From Candidatus Thermofonsia Clade 1 bacterium (GTDB lineage: Bacteria; Chloroflexota; Anaerolineae; Aggregatilineales; UBA2796), in contig PGTK01000001.1 in assembly GCA_002794705.1 (NCBI GenBank), forward strand, positions 310,001 to 374,000: a stretch of DNA of 64,000 nt, read 5' to 3'. Positions 36,896 to 46,138 of this stretch are shown here, in pieces. How positions within the stretch are numbered: the stretch's first letter is position 1; each line of letters starts with the position of its first letter. Position numbers and translations under genes: made by a program. The notes beneath the pieces are model-generated. The model was not told where the DNA came from and did no database searches. It saw only the letters and a list, made by a program, of their open reading frames with translations.

Positions 36896-38458
36896 TCACT
36901 CTTCTCCTTCAGTCTCTTCTATGGCGATTGCGCCCGTCTTGACTTGCTCTTCAACAATTGGATCGTCTAACATTATATCATGCTCAGCGCTGCCTGTGCT
37001 GTCTGACACCACTACCTTGACCGTGACAGGCGTCCCAAGCGCGTTGCTGAGCGTTTTGTTCAGCATCTGCTGCTTGGCAGGGTCGCTATCTACGTTTTTC
37101 TTCGCCCAAACCTCTTTTACGGCAATAGTAACTTGCCTATCCTTAACGCGATATGGCTCAGCGCCCGCCTGCTTCAGGAGCTTCCCTAGCGGAAGAAAAT
37201 CCTGATGAATGCGCGCCACTACGCCCTCCCAGACTGAGCGCACCCTTGCTAGAGTCAGCCCAGAAGTCTTTGGTTCAGCGACCTCAGGCGTCTCAGGGAC
37301 AGAATCAGGCGGCGGAATAGGCTTAGTAGGTCGCTGAGCGGGCGGCTGAGACGCGACAGGCGCACTCTCAACGGGCAAGGGGCGCGTACTTTCGATCAAA
37401 GCTAACTCCAGCGGCAACTGCGGCTGCCAGCCGCTCCGCACCTCGCTCAGCGCGCTGTTAAAAGCGCGAATGGCTCGCAAAAGCAACTCACGGCTGGCTC
37501 TCTCAGCTTGCTGGGCAAGCACAGCACGACGCTCATCGCTAGTCTCTACCAAGTGCGCGCCGCCGACGTGAGTCAGCAGCAATTGGCGCAAATATTCCAC
37601 AATTTGGCGTCCAAACTGAGCAGGATCGGCGCCCTCAGCAATCGCTGTAGCGATCACGTCCAGACCATCAGTCGGATTGTTATCGAGGATCGCTTGAGCC
37701 AGCTTGCTCACTAAACGGCTGTTCGCCGTACCGAGCATTTGCTCCGTCATCTCAAGCGTGATACGCTCACTGGGCGCCGCGATCAGCTGATCGAGCAGAC
37801 TGATGCTATCGCGCACGCTGCCCGTCCCCTGCTGCGCGACCAGCTCCAATGCCGTACGATCAATTCGGACGCCCTCAGACTCAGCGATCCGAGCAAGGCG
37901 CTCCACTACATCGTTCAACGCGACGCGCCGAAACTCAAACGTGAGCGAACGGCTGCGAATGGTGGGCGGCACCTTATCCAGCTCAGTGGTCGCCAAGACG
38001 AAGATGACGTAGGGTGGCGGCTCTTCGAGAGTCTTGAGCAGTGCGTCAAAAGCGGCGCCAGAGAAACGATGGACTTCGTCCACAATGTAGACCTTGTAAC
38101 GTCCCTCAGCAGGCGCAAAAGCGACCTTCTCACGCAAATCGCGCACGTCGTCCACGCCGTTATTGCTGGCAGCGTCAATCTCGATCAAGTCGAGAAAGCG
38201 CCCCTCGTTGATCGCCACGCAGTTACGGCACTCATTGCATGGGCGCGCTTCGCGGTCAGGGTGCAAGCAATTGACCGCCTTCGCCAAAATGCGCGCCATA
38301 GTGGTCTTGCCTGTGCCACGCGGACCGTTGAACAAGTAGGCGTGCCGCAAGCGATCCTGCACAATGGCATTGCGCAGCGTCCGCGTGATGTGCGCCTGAC
38401 CGATCACCTCGTCAAAGCCACGCGGCCGCCACTTCAAGTACAGCGCTTGATCAGACAC
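36896..38458 (-). CDS. dnaX: DNA polymerase III subunit gamma/tau
   Basis: This 520-residue clamp-loader ATPase has Walker A GPRGTGKTT, the DnaX zinc module (CNECRNC), Walker B DEVHRFS, and sensor residues in VLATTELDKVPPTIRSR. From about residue 370 a Pro-rich linker leads to the tau-type C-terminal domain that contacts the polymerase and helicase. Start GTG 38458 has GAGGAG ten bases upstream. No obvious slippery A-run frameshift signal was noticed for producing a separate gamma form. Confidence 0.95.
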   Translation of the reverse strand: MSDQALYLKWRPRGFDEVIGQAHITRTLRNAIVQDRLRHAYLFNGPRGTGKTTMARILAKAVNCLHPDREARPCNECRNCVAINEGRFLDLIEIDAASNNGVDDVRDLREKVAFAPAEGRYKVYIVDEVHRFSGAAFDALLKTLEEPPPYVIFVLATTELDKVPPTIRSRSLTFEFRRVALNDVVERLARIAESEGVRIDRTALELVAQQGTGSVRDSISLLDQLIAAPSERITLEMTEQMLGTANSRLVSKLAQAILDNNPTDGLDVIATAIAEGADPAQFGRQIVEYLRQLLLTHVGGAHLVETSDERRAVLAQQAERASRELLLRAIRAFNSALSEVRSGWQPQLPLELALIESTRPLPVESAPVASQPPAQRPTKPIPPPDSVPETPEVAEPKTSGLTLARVRSVWEGVVARIHQDFLPLGKLLKQAGAEPYRVKDRQVTIAVKEVWAKKNVDSDPAKQQMLNKTLSNALGTPVTVKVVVSDSTGSAEHDIMLDDPIVEEQVKTGAIAIEETEGEE

Positions 38459-38515
38459 AAGCCGAGACTCCTCACACGGCGGGCGTTCAGGATACGCTGA
38501 TTATGGCATGTTCAC

Positions 38516-38556
38516 GCCCAGAAGCCAACAGGAAGGTATCCCCTTGGCGTCTGGGC
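38516..38556 (-). terminator. hairpin after metallophosphatase gene
   Basis: GCCCAGA-A-GCCAA pairs with TTGGC-G-TCTGGGC (12 pairs around one mismatch) with a 15-nt loop. No T-run follows. It separates the metallophosphatase gene from the dnaX operon. Confidence 0.5.
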
Positions 38557-38576
38557 AATTGAATGCTCAGCCTTGG

Positions 38577-39458
38577 CTAGCGGCATGGCGCGCTGCCGAA
38601 GTCCATCACCTCGCCGCGCACATTGATGAACTCCCAGCTGTAGCCCCCGCCTCCCAAAACCATCTTCAGGACGCCCCAAAACTGATTTTGGCGATATTCG
38701 GTAGCTGGGAAAGGCTGATCGCGTAGGGGCGTGAGGTAGCCGCCGCCCGTGCCGACCACAAACTGGCGAATGCCGCGCTCACGGTCAATGCGCCCGTTCG
38801 CGTCCATAGGCGCAAAGCGCTCATAGTGGTGCGCATCGCCGCTGATGACCACATCCACGCCGAAGTCCATCATCATGCGCCAAACGGCGTTCATGCGGCG
38901 CGTCACGCCGTAGAGTCCAGAGCTATAGACAGGATGATGCCAGATCGCTAAGGCGCACGCCGTCGGATTGGCGGCAAGGGTCGCTTTTGCCCATTCGTAC
39001 TGAGGCGTGCCAGCATAGGCAGGCAACATGCTGTTCAGCACAATCACAAGCCATGAGCCTGCATAATAGCTATAGTAGCCCAAGCCTCGCGGACCAGCTG
39101 CTTCCTCACCAAAATAATCGAAATAGGGATCAGCGTTAGGCGCACGCTGATATTCATGGTTGCCAAGCGCAGGGCGCGTGCGCGCCTTGTGCCTGCCCCA
39201 TGTGGGATCGTAACATTTCTCCCAGACCTCAGCTGTGCCGTCATCTTGCACAGTATCCCCAGCTGTGAAGACGATTCCTTCGATGTTATCGAGCAGATTC
39301 GCCGTCAGATCGTCGCCCTCTGAGCCGCACGAGGCAATATCGCCCGCCCCGACCAGCACCACGCCGTCGGCATACAGATTCAGCTGCGGCGAAGGCGCCA
39401 AACCGATCAGCAGTGCCACCACACAGCCGACTAGCATACCAATTCGCCAATAACGCAT
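38577..39458 (-). CDS. secreted calcineurin-type metallophosphoesterase
   Basis: This 293-residue protein has a signal peptide (first 30 residues). The two-metal site is complete: GDIAS, FTAGDTVQ, LGNHEY, IWHHP and SGDAHHYER. It is related to purple acid phosphatase-like secreted enzymes and probably releases phosphate from organic esters outside the cell, though the substrate is not defined. A hairpin follows, and a terminator-like element (39494-39518) lies between it and glgP, so it seems to be transcribed alone. Confidence 0.85.
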   Translation of the reverse strand: MRYWRIGMLVGCVVALLIGLAPSPQLNLYADGVVLVGAGDIASCGSEGDDLTANLLDNIEGIVFTAGDTVQDDGTAEVWEKCYDPTWGRHKARTRPALGNHEYQRAPNADPYFDYFGEEAAGPRGLGYYSYYAGSWLVIVLNSMLPAYAGTPQYEWAKATLAANPTACALAIWHHPVYSSGLYGVTRRMNAVWRMMMDFGVDVVISGDAHHYERFAPMDANGRIDRERGIRQFVVGTGGGYLTPLRDQPFPATEYRQNQFWGVLKMVLGGGGYSWEFINVRGEVMDFGSAPCR

Positions 39459-39493
39459 GAGATTCTCTCCTAATCGCCTGTTTTCTGAAAATA

Positions 39494-39518
39494 AAGGGCG
39501 GACGCCCTGCCCGCCCTT
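39494..39518 (-). terminator. intrinsic terminator after glgP
   Basis: AAGGGCGG and CCGCCCTT form an 8-bp stem with a 9-nt loop; on the minus strand TATTTT follows. It is 25 nt past the glgP stop. Confidence 0.7.
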
Positions 39519-39542
39519 GCTATCTCCGTACCATCTGGCGCA

Positions 39543-42116
39543 TTATGCCCAACGGATCAAGCCGCGTAGGAAAGGCGTCGGCAAATCCTCATGGTTCGGC
39601 AAGACGCGCACAGAGAGCCCTTGATTGCCCGTTGTGTGATAAGCAAGGTGCGCTTTGAAGGTATAAGTGCCGCCGCCATTCGCCTCTGCGGGCTGCATGT
39701 TGACCGCATTGCCCACGATGATGTTGCCATGCGTATCCAGATCGCCATAGTAGACTTGCACGATCACGTCATCAGGCGTCAGGCTGCCCAGCTGAACCAC
39801 TGCCGTGATCTCCTGTTCGCTGCCGACCTTAAGTTCCTCCGCTGAGACGCTGACTTTCAGCACCTGCACATTGTTCCACTGGCTATAGACTTTCTGTTTC
39901 CACTGGGCAAGCGCCACGCCACGCGATAGATTGGGCTTGGTCAGGCGCTGATAGCTCTCATAGGCGGGCATGTAATAGCGCTCTGTGTACTCAGCGACCA
40001 TGCGATGTGTGTTGAAGAACGGCGCCAGCTTGCGGATGCTGGCTTTCATGCGTGCAATCCACTCACGCGGCAAACCATCACGGGAGCGCGTGTAGAAAGT
40101 CGGCACAATATCGTTTTCAAGGATGCTGTAGAGCGCTTGTGCCTCAAGGTAATCCTGATGCGCCCATTGCTCAGGCGGATATTCCTCGCCGCGCCCGATC
40201 TCCCAGCCAACGTGCGGATCGTACGCCTCATCCCACCAGCCGTCTAGAGTGCTGAAGTTCAGATTGCCGTTATAGATCGCCTTCATGCCGCTAGTGCCAC
40301 TTGCCTCTTCAGGACGGCGCGGATTGTTCAGCCAGACATCACAGCCTTGCAGCATCATGCGCGTGATCGCCATATCGTAATTCTCAAGGAAGACAATGCT
40401 GTGGCGGAACTCCGGCAAGCGCGAGGTATTCACAATCTCACGGATCAGCTCCTTGCCGGGCGTATCGTGCGGATGCGCCTTGCCCGCAAAAATCAGCTGG
40501 ACGGGGCGATCCGGGTTGTTCAAAATGCGCGCAAGACGCGCCTTATCGCGCAGGATCAGCGTGGCGCGCTTATACGTGGCAAAACGACGCGCAAAGCCAA
40601 TGGTCAGCGCGTCTGGACTCAGCACTTCCTCTGCCAGCTCGATCTCGGCTGAGGGCAAGCCCAGCGCGATGTACTGCTTGCGCAAGCGCTCACGGCAAAA
40701 AGCGACCAGCTGCTCACGGCGGCGCTCATGAGTGCGCCATAGCTCAGCATCGGGGATTTTATCTACATCCCACCAGATATTTGGGTCGGTCGGGTCTTCG
40801 CGCCACATTGGATCGAGGTAGCGGTCATAGAGCGCCGCCATCTCTTGGCTCACCCACGTCTCAACGTGAATGCCGTTGGTCACATGCCCAACCGGCACGT
40901 CATCTTGCGGCACATTCGGATACATCCAGCTGAACAGCTTACGGCTGACCTTGCCGTGCAGCTTTGCCACGCCGTTCACATAGTTCGAGAGCCGCACAGC
41001 CAGCACGGGCATACTGAACAGGTCATAGTTGCCCATATTCTCGCGCCCTAGCTCATGGAATTGCTCACGACTCAGCTTGAGTTGCGTCCAGAGGTAGCCG
41101 AAATGCTCATCAATCAGATCAAAGCCGAAGCGCTCCAAGCCTGCTGGCACGGGCGTATGCGTAGTGAAGATGTTGCTGGCGGCGCAAATCTCGCGGGCTT
41201 GCTCAAAGTTCAGCTCAGGGTGCGCCTCCATCAGCAGGCGGATGCGCTCTAAACCCATGAAAGCGCTGTGCCCCTCGTTCATATGGTAGACCGTCGGATT
41301 CAAGTTGAGCAAGCGCAAGAGCTGAATGCCGCCAATGCCCATTAGAATCTCTTGGCGAATGCGCTGCCGCCGATCCCCGCCATAGAGCCGATCGGTCAAG
41401 TCACGATCCTCTGGCAGGGTATTCTCCGGGATATTGGTATCTAGCAAGTACAGCGAGACGCGCCCAACTTGCACGATCCACGCCTGCGCATAGAGCAAAC
41501 GTCCCGGCAATGGCACCTTGACCAAGACAGGGCGCCCATTGGCATCCAGCACGCGGCGCACAGGCTGATTGGCGTAATCGTTGATCGGATACGCCTCCTG
41601 CTGATAGCCGTCGTTATTCAAGTACTGGGCGAAGTAGCCCTCCTGATAGAGCAAGCCAACGCCGATCAACGGCAAGCCGAGATCGGAGGCGCTCTTGAGA
41701 TGATCGCCCGATAGCACGCCCAGACCGCCGCTATAGTTGCGCAAGCACTCCGTCAGACCGAATTCCATCGAAAAATAGGCGACCATTGGCGTGCGCGGCG
41801 CCTCTGGATAGCGCTTAGCGTACCATGTGGAGCTGGTCTGGCTCATATAGCGGTCATAATCTTGGCAGACGCGCTCATAGTGCGCCATGAACGCCTCATC
41901 GTTTGCCGCCGTATTCAGTTGCCGCTGATCGATCATCCCTAACATCAAAACGGGATTGTGGCTACATTTCTCCCACAGATCGCGGTCTAGGCGCCGAAAG
42001 AGCGCAAGGGTCTCTAGATTCCATGACCAACGTAAGTTGTAAGCCAGCTCTAGCAAGCGCTCTATGCTGCTGGGCAGGTTTGGGACCACAGAGACGGTCA
42101 CAATTGGCTTGATCAT
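39543..42116 (-). CDS. glgP: alpha-glucan (glycogen) phosphorylase, GlgP short type
   Basis: This 857-residue enzyme releases glucose-1-phosphate from glycogen or maltodextrin. It belongs to the bacterial/archaeal type with the N-terminal DUF3417-like segment (LELAYNLRWSWN near residue 25). The active site is visible: NYSGGLGVLSGDHLK, VYHMNEGHSAF and the PLP lysine in EEASGTSGMKAIYNG. A C-terminal beta-sandwich region (about 755-857) is like an added carbohydrate-binding part. It is downstream of the NERD-like gene by 11 nt, probably in one operon, and ends at a terminator. Confidence 0.92.
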   Translation of the reverse strand: MIKPIVTVSVVPNLPSSIERLLELAYNLRWSWNLETLALFRRLDRDLWEKCSHNPVLMLGMIDQRQLNTAANDEAFMAHYERVCQDYDRYMSQTSSTWYAKRYPEAPRTPMVAYFSMEFGLTECLRNYSGGLGVLSGDHLKSASDLGLPLIGVGLLYQEGYFAQYLNNDGYQQEAYPINDYANQPVRRVLDANGRPVLVKVPLPGRLLYAQAWIVQVGRVSLYLLDTNIPENTLPEDRDLTDRLYGGDRRQRIRQEILMGIGGIQLLRLLNLNPTVYHMNEGHSAFMGLERIRLLMEAHPELNFEQAREICAASNIFTTHTPVPAGLERFGFDLIDEHFGYLWTQLKLSREQFHELGRENMGNYDLFSMPVLAVRLSNYVNGVAKLHGKVSRKLFSWMYPNVPQDDVPVGHVTNGIHVETWVSQEMAALYDRYLDPMWREDPTDPNIWWDVDKIPDAELWRTHERRREQLVAFCRERLRKQYIALGLPSAEIELAEEVLSPDALTIGFARRFATYKRATLILRDKARLARILNNPDRPVQLIFAGKAHPHDTPGKELIREIVNTSRLPEFRHSIVFLENYDMAITRMMLQGCDVWLNNPRRPEEASGTSGMKAIYNGNLNFSTLDGWWDEAYDPHVGWEIGRGEEYPPEQWAHQDYLEAQALYSILENDIVPTFYTRSRDGLPREWIARMKASIRKLAPFFNTHRMVAEYTERYYMPAYESYQRLTKPNLSRGVALAQWKQKVYSQWNNVQVLKVSVSAEELKVGSEQEITAVVQLGSLTPDDVIVQVYYGDLDTHGNIIVGNAVNMQPAEANGGGTYTFKAHLAYHTTGNQGLSVRVLPNHEDLPTPFLRGLIRWA

Positions 42117-42127
42117 AGCGAGTTCTC

Positions 42128-42832
42128 CTACTCGTAAATTGCTTTGACAGCCGCTTCAGCGGTCTTGGGATCAATGCGCGTCTGACGCATGTAGTCAGCG
42201 CGCATCACGTCCAAGAGCGAACGGAGATCTGCGATCGGCACAACCGGCTGGCGCGCTGTAATGCTGGCTGCGGGATGGGTAAAGACCACAATGGCGTAGA
42301 CTGGCACATGCGCTAAGCCGCGCTTGGCAAGATACTTGCGCAAGGCAAGCACATCTGCCACGCATTCACGGGTCAGGTTCAGGCGCGAGAGGCGCGCCAC
42401 GCCATCAGCGCCGCGCACCAGCCAATCAGCCTGCTCATTCATAAAGACTCCAGGCTGATCGTGAATGCGAAAAACGAGCGCACCGGGCGGTCCGACCAAG
42501 ATGGCGTCAATGTAGCCCAAGCCGCGCCGACTGACATTGCGGATAAAAGCGTATTCTGCACCCAGCGCGCTGCTCAACGCCTGCGCCACCACCTTGGCAG
42601 GCTCATTCTCGGTGCGCAGGGATAGCCCACGCGCCATGACGGCTACGCCTGTCAGCACGGTCAATACGCCGATGCCCATAGCGCCCAAACCGAAGGTCGG
42701 GCTGGAAAATAGCAAGACGGTCAGCAGCCCGATGCTGCCGATCAGCAACCCGACTAGCACCACTAGCGCGCCGATGATCATCAGGTCGCGCCCGCGCCGC
42801 GCGATATTTCGCACTGGATTCAAGTTTTGCAT
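42128..42832 (-). CDS. NERD-like membrane protein
   Basis: This 234-residue protein has two membrane helices near the N-terminus (about 18-42 and 46-66), then a soluble domain resembling NERD (nuclease-related). Its signs are LGAEYAFIRNVSRRGLGYID, a central PPGALVFRIHDQPG strand pair and VYAIVVFTHP. The usual catalytic lysine pair of NERD (E-x-K) is not evident, so enzymatic activity is doubtful. It is next to glgP in the same orientation. I do not see a functional connection. Confidence 0.6.
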   Translation of the reverse strand: MQNLNPVRNIARRGRDLMIIGALVVLVGLLIGSIGLLTVLLFSSPTFGLGAMGIGVLTVLTGVAVMARGLSLRTENEPAKVVAQALSSALGAEYAFIRNVSRRGLGYIDAILVGPPGALVFRIHDQPGVFMNEQADWLVRGADGVARLSRLNLTRECVADVLALRKYLAKRGLAHVPVYAIVVFTHPAASITARQPVVPIADLRSLLDVMRADYMRQTRIDPKTAEAAVKAIYE

Positions 42833-42927
42833 AGCTATCTAGTATCTGCACGGCGTGCCGTGCTACAGCGTGCCAAAACAAGCGCCGATTATAGCCGCCT
42901 TTGGCAAATGCGCCAAACGCGGAGCGC

Positions 42928-43330
42928 TCAAGGTAAGGGCGTGGCACGCGGCGGCAAAGTGGGCAGAGTTGGCAGGGGAGTAGGGGTAGGCGTTGCGCTT
43001 GGAGTCGGGCTAGGCGTGGGAGTCGGCGTGGCGCTAGGCGTGAGCGTGGCAGTTGCGGTAGCGGTTGCTGTGAGCGTTGCCGTCGGACTGGGCGTCGTGG
43101 TTGCTGTGAGCGTAGGTGTAGGGCTAGAGGTTGCTGTAGCGCTTGCCGTCTGACTCGGCGTGAGAGTCGGCGTGGCACTTGATGTAATGGTGGCAGTGGG
43201 CGTATGAGTCGCCGTGAGCGTGGCTGTGAACGTCGCAGTGGCTGTTGCTGTAGCGCTTGGCGTATGTGTTGCGGTCGCTGTGAAGGTCGGTGTAGGAGTC
43301 GGCGTGTGAGTCGGCAACGCCTCGAAGGTC
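42928..43330 (-). repeat. low-complexity TP/TA repeat coding region
   Basis: About 400 bp of imperfect 6-12 bp repeats (GGCGTG, GTTGCTGTG and similar on the plus strand) encode the Thr/Pro/Ala tail of the ATPase. It is coding low complexity, with no spacers or constant repeats as in CRISPR. Confidence 0.8.
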
Positions 43331-44658
43331 TGTGTGAGGGCGAGGGCGCGCCGCGTGCCTTCAATATCAAGGGCGAGGGTCTGTGTGGGCGGCAGAGTGG
43401 CACTGTTCAAAGGCGTTCCGCCCATCAGCGCCGCGATCAAGACCGCGAGGGCGACCGTAGCGAGGGCGATCAGAGCGATGGGCAGCGCAGCGCGCCGAAA
43501 CGAGGGACGCTCAAGGCTTGGAGGCGCGCTCGGCAGCTCAGCTTGCGGAAGCAACCACAAATAGAGCAATCCGCTGCTAAATGTATAAGCCGACTCAGGC
43601 AGAGCGCGCACCATGCCGCGATATTCAAGGCTGCGCAGCGCAGCGGTAAGGGTCATCAGGTGCGGAGCGCTCTCGCTTTCATGGACCAGCCAAGTGTGCA
43701 GGTCATCTAGGCTCACAGGCAGACCGCGCCGCGCTCCAGTCAGGGCTGCAAGGGCAGTCAGCGCCGCTTGCTCGTTGGGCGTCGCCGACTCCCAGAGTTC
43801 CTCAAACAGCGCACCACAGGCTTGCAACGCAACAGGTAAAATCGCGCTGATATCATCAAGCGTGGGCGGCGCAAAGTTACGTGAAGCGGCATTTTCCCAC
43901 AGCAGAGCGCACAGCCACTGTAACAGGTAGGGATGTCCGCCACTTTGCGCGAGCAGCACCTCCACAACATCGCTTGAGAGTGCGTAAAAGGGCGCGCTCA
44001 GCTGCGTGATCAGCGCCGTTGCCTCTGCATCGCTAAGGGGCGGCAAGCGATGCTGATTGAGCGGCTCACTCAACAAGGCATACTGAGCCAGCTGCGGCTC
44101 ATAGGCGGCGTCAAAGGCAAAGACCAAGCCGATGCGCTGTTCCTCATGACATAAGGCGCCAAGCGAGTCGAGAAAATCGGGCGGCAAGTCGCCGCGCTGC
44201 ACAGCCTCCAGCAGCCCTTGCGCATTGTCCAGACAGTAGATCAGGCGCTGAAAGCGGCGCACCACGTCAAAGATCGGCGTTAGGTGGGTCTGAGTGAACC
44301 AGCGCCATAGAACAGCGGCGTCTTGCGTCTCGGGCAAGTCGGGCAGGTAAAGCGACGGCTCAGCTGCCTGCAACGCCGCCTGTGCTGCCTCGATCAGCGC
44401 GCCCACAAAGGCAAACACGCTCTGTGTAGGCTGCGGATCAGCCAAATCAAGATAAACTGTCAGGTAGCGCGCCTCCAGCCGAAAAGGTAGCTGCAATAAG
44501 ACTGAGGTCTTGCCCATGCCGCGCCCGCCGATCAGGATCGGCGTCTGGTCGCTGTGGAGAGCTTGACGCACAAAGGCGAAGGTCTCAGTGCGCCCGAAGA
44601 AATGGCGCGGATCGCGGCAAGGCTGATCGGGCGCATAGGGATTAGCTGGCTGATTCAT
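42928..44658 (-). CDS. membrane-tethered AAA/STAND-type ATPase with Thr/Pro tail
   Basis: This 576-residue protein starts (ATG 44658) with an ATPase like the ORC/STAND group. Its signs are FFGRTETFAFVRQ, Walker A GGRGMGKTS, a Walker B-like LIYCLDNAQG, and a helical region ending in a winged-helix-like part (AALRSLEYRGMV). One membrane helix follows (about residues 418-440). The last about 110 residues are almost only Thr, Pro, Ala and Ser (TPT/TAT repeats). So the ATPase is inside and the tail outside, a plausible glycosylated stalk. The start at the first MNQPANPY is chosen because upstream residues look non-native. It is divergent from the CARF-HEPN gene. Confidence 0.75.
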   Translation of the reverse strand: MNQPANPYAPDQPCRDPRHFFGRTETFAFVRQALHSDQTPILIGGRGMGKTSVLLQLPFRLEARYLTVYLDLADPQPTQSVFAFVGALIEAAQAALQAAEPSLYLPDLPETQDAAVLWRWFTQTHLTPIFDVVRRFQRLIYCLDNAQGLLEAVQRGDLPPDFLDSLGALCHEEQRIGLVFAFDAAYEPQLAQYALLSEPLNQHRLPPLSDAEATALITQLSAPFYALSSDVVEVLLAQSGGHPYLLQWLCALLWENAASRNFAPPTLDDISAILPVALQACGALFEELWESATPNEQAALTALAALTGARRGLPVSLDDLHTWLVHESESAPHLMTLTAALRSLEYRGMVRALPESAYTFSSGLLYLWLLPQAELPSAPPSLERPSFRRAALPIALIALATVALAVLIAALMGGTPLNSATLPPTQTLALDIEGTRRALALTQTFEALPTHTPTPTPTFTATATHTPSATATATATFTATLTATHTPTATITSSATPTLTPSQTASATATSSPTPTLTATTTPSPTATLTATATATATLTPSATPTPTPSPTPSATPTPTPLPTLPTLPPRATPLP

Positions 44659-44737
44659 ACCGAGCAGTATACCGCAGACATCTCTGATTGTGGTAGAATG
44701 GCGAAATCTGACAGTGAAAAGCGCACAGGGAGCGCCA

Positions 44738-46138
44738 ATGATGAGTGGATCGCTGCACGTGCTCGTGACAACAGTCGGAGCTGGATCGCGCAAAGACGAA
44801 GTGACTTATTCTTCTGCCAAATATCAATTTGACACAGAACAACCGCGTGAGGGCAAATTTTTCTCAATTCTGCTCCACGATTTTTTGAAGGAAAAGGGTA
44901 AGCCCGTCCAGCAGGCAGTAGTTTTGCTCACGAAAGGCGCAAAAGAGCATCCCAATTGGTAGGGTACTGCCAGAGAAAAGGGGCTGAAGGGGCTGCTGGA
45001 AGAGCGCGAGACTCAAATTATAGAGGTAGACATCCCCGATGGAAGGGATGAGACCGAGCTGTGGACGATCTTCGATGCGATCAGCAAAAATGTGCCGCAA
45101 GGCGCTACGGTCACACTCGATATCACGTACGGTTTCCGCTCCCTGCCCTATGTGATGTTGTTAGCCTGCGCCTACCTTGAGGTCTCAGGCAGGTTTGACC
45201 TTGCTAATGTGTACTACGGCGCTTTTGTGGATGCAAATACCGTCGCGCAGGCAGTTGATCTGACGCCAATGCTCACGCTCTTCGAATGGGCAAACGCTGT
45301 AGACGCTTTTAAGCGCGGCGGCAACTTGCGCCAAATGGCAGATTTGCTTGAGAGACGTCACACAGCGTTGTATAAGACCAAAGCTGTAGGAAAACGTGAT
45401 AGGCTGCCGCTTCGCCCAATTGCTGATCAAATGCACACACTCATGGACGCTATCGAACTAGGGCGCTTGTGGGATATTGATGAGCCAGTGGCTGAGATAC
45501 GCCGTCTGGCTGATGAGGTGCGCTCCTCAGCTGAGCGCTGGGAAAGACCTTTTGTCAGCCAGATTGATGAGGTCTTGGCACAGCTAGAGCATTTCCAACT
45601 TCAGGATGATCAGAACGTAGATGAGCGCTTGGCGGCTGAATTCAGGCTGATTGAGTGGTATCATCAAAATGAGTTCTACATCCATTCGGGCTTGTTGCTG
45701 CGCGAGTGGGTCGTTGCTTATGTGATGAGTCAATCGCCTGAACATCGCGGCAAGAGGGCTAGAGATATTTTTGAGGACAACGACCTGCGTGAGGAGGTCT
45801 CACGGCAGCTCAACGAAGCCTCCAAAGTGAGCAGAGAGATCGGAGGAGATATCTCGAAGTTAGCTGCTGAACTGGCTCAGAAGCTGAACGCTTTACCAGC
45901 TGCCTTCCGCGCTGTAGTCGGCATTCCAGCCCTTGAGGGGCGCCTTGATACAACGGCTGTCCTGAGCAATGCTTGGGATGAATTGCGCGAATTACGCAAC
46001 GATCTCGCCCATTTAGGGCATCGTAAGCAGACCCTCACGGCTGAGAGAGTTAAGCAGAAAGTGGGCAGGTTAATCGAGAGCCTGAGAGCGTTTGTCCCCA
46101 ACATTCCGCCCGTTGAGTCCGCCCCACCTGCTGAATGA
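44738..46138 (+). pseudogene. CARF-HEPN (Csx1/TM1812-like) effector with in-frame TAG
   Basis: One continuous frame of 467 codons is broken only by TAG at 44960 (codon 75). The first part (ATG 44738, GGGAG upstream) has the CARF opening LHVLVTTVG. After the TAG the frame continues as ...GLKGLLEERETQIIEVDIP... and reaches DITYGFRSLPYVM, the signature of the TM1812/DxTHG CRISPR-associated family (His changed to Tyr). The C-terminal half is helical and ends with RNDLAH, the HEPN ribonuclease motif. Such proteins are cyclic-oligoadenylate-activated RNases of type III CRISPR systems. No cas genes or CRISPR array are nearby. Its end overlaps the next gene by ATGA. It is either inactivated or read through; sequencing error also fits. 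Confidence 0.75.

Noticed and set aside
36896..38458. Programmed frameshift in dnaX
   Set aside because: I did not see an A-run slippery site with a following hairpin in the gene's middle part.
42928..43330. Short repeats that could suggest a CRISPR array
   Set aside because: The repeats are imperfect, lack unique spacers of constant length, and encode a Thr/Pro/Ala tail in frame with an ATPase.
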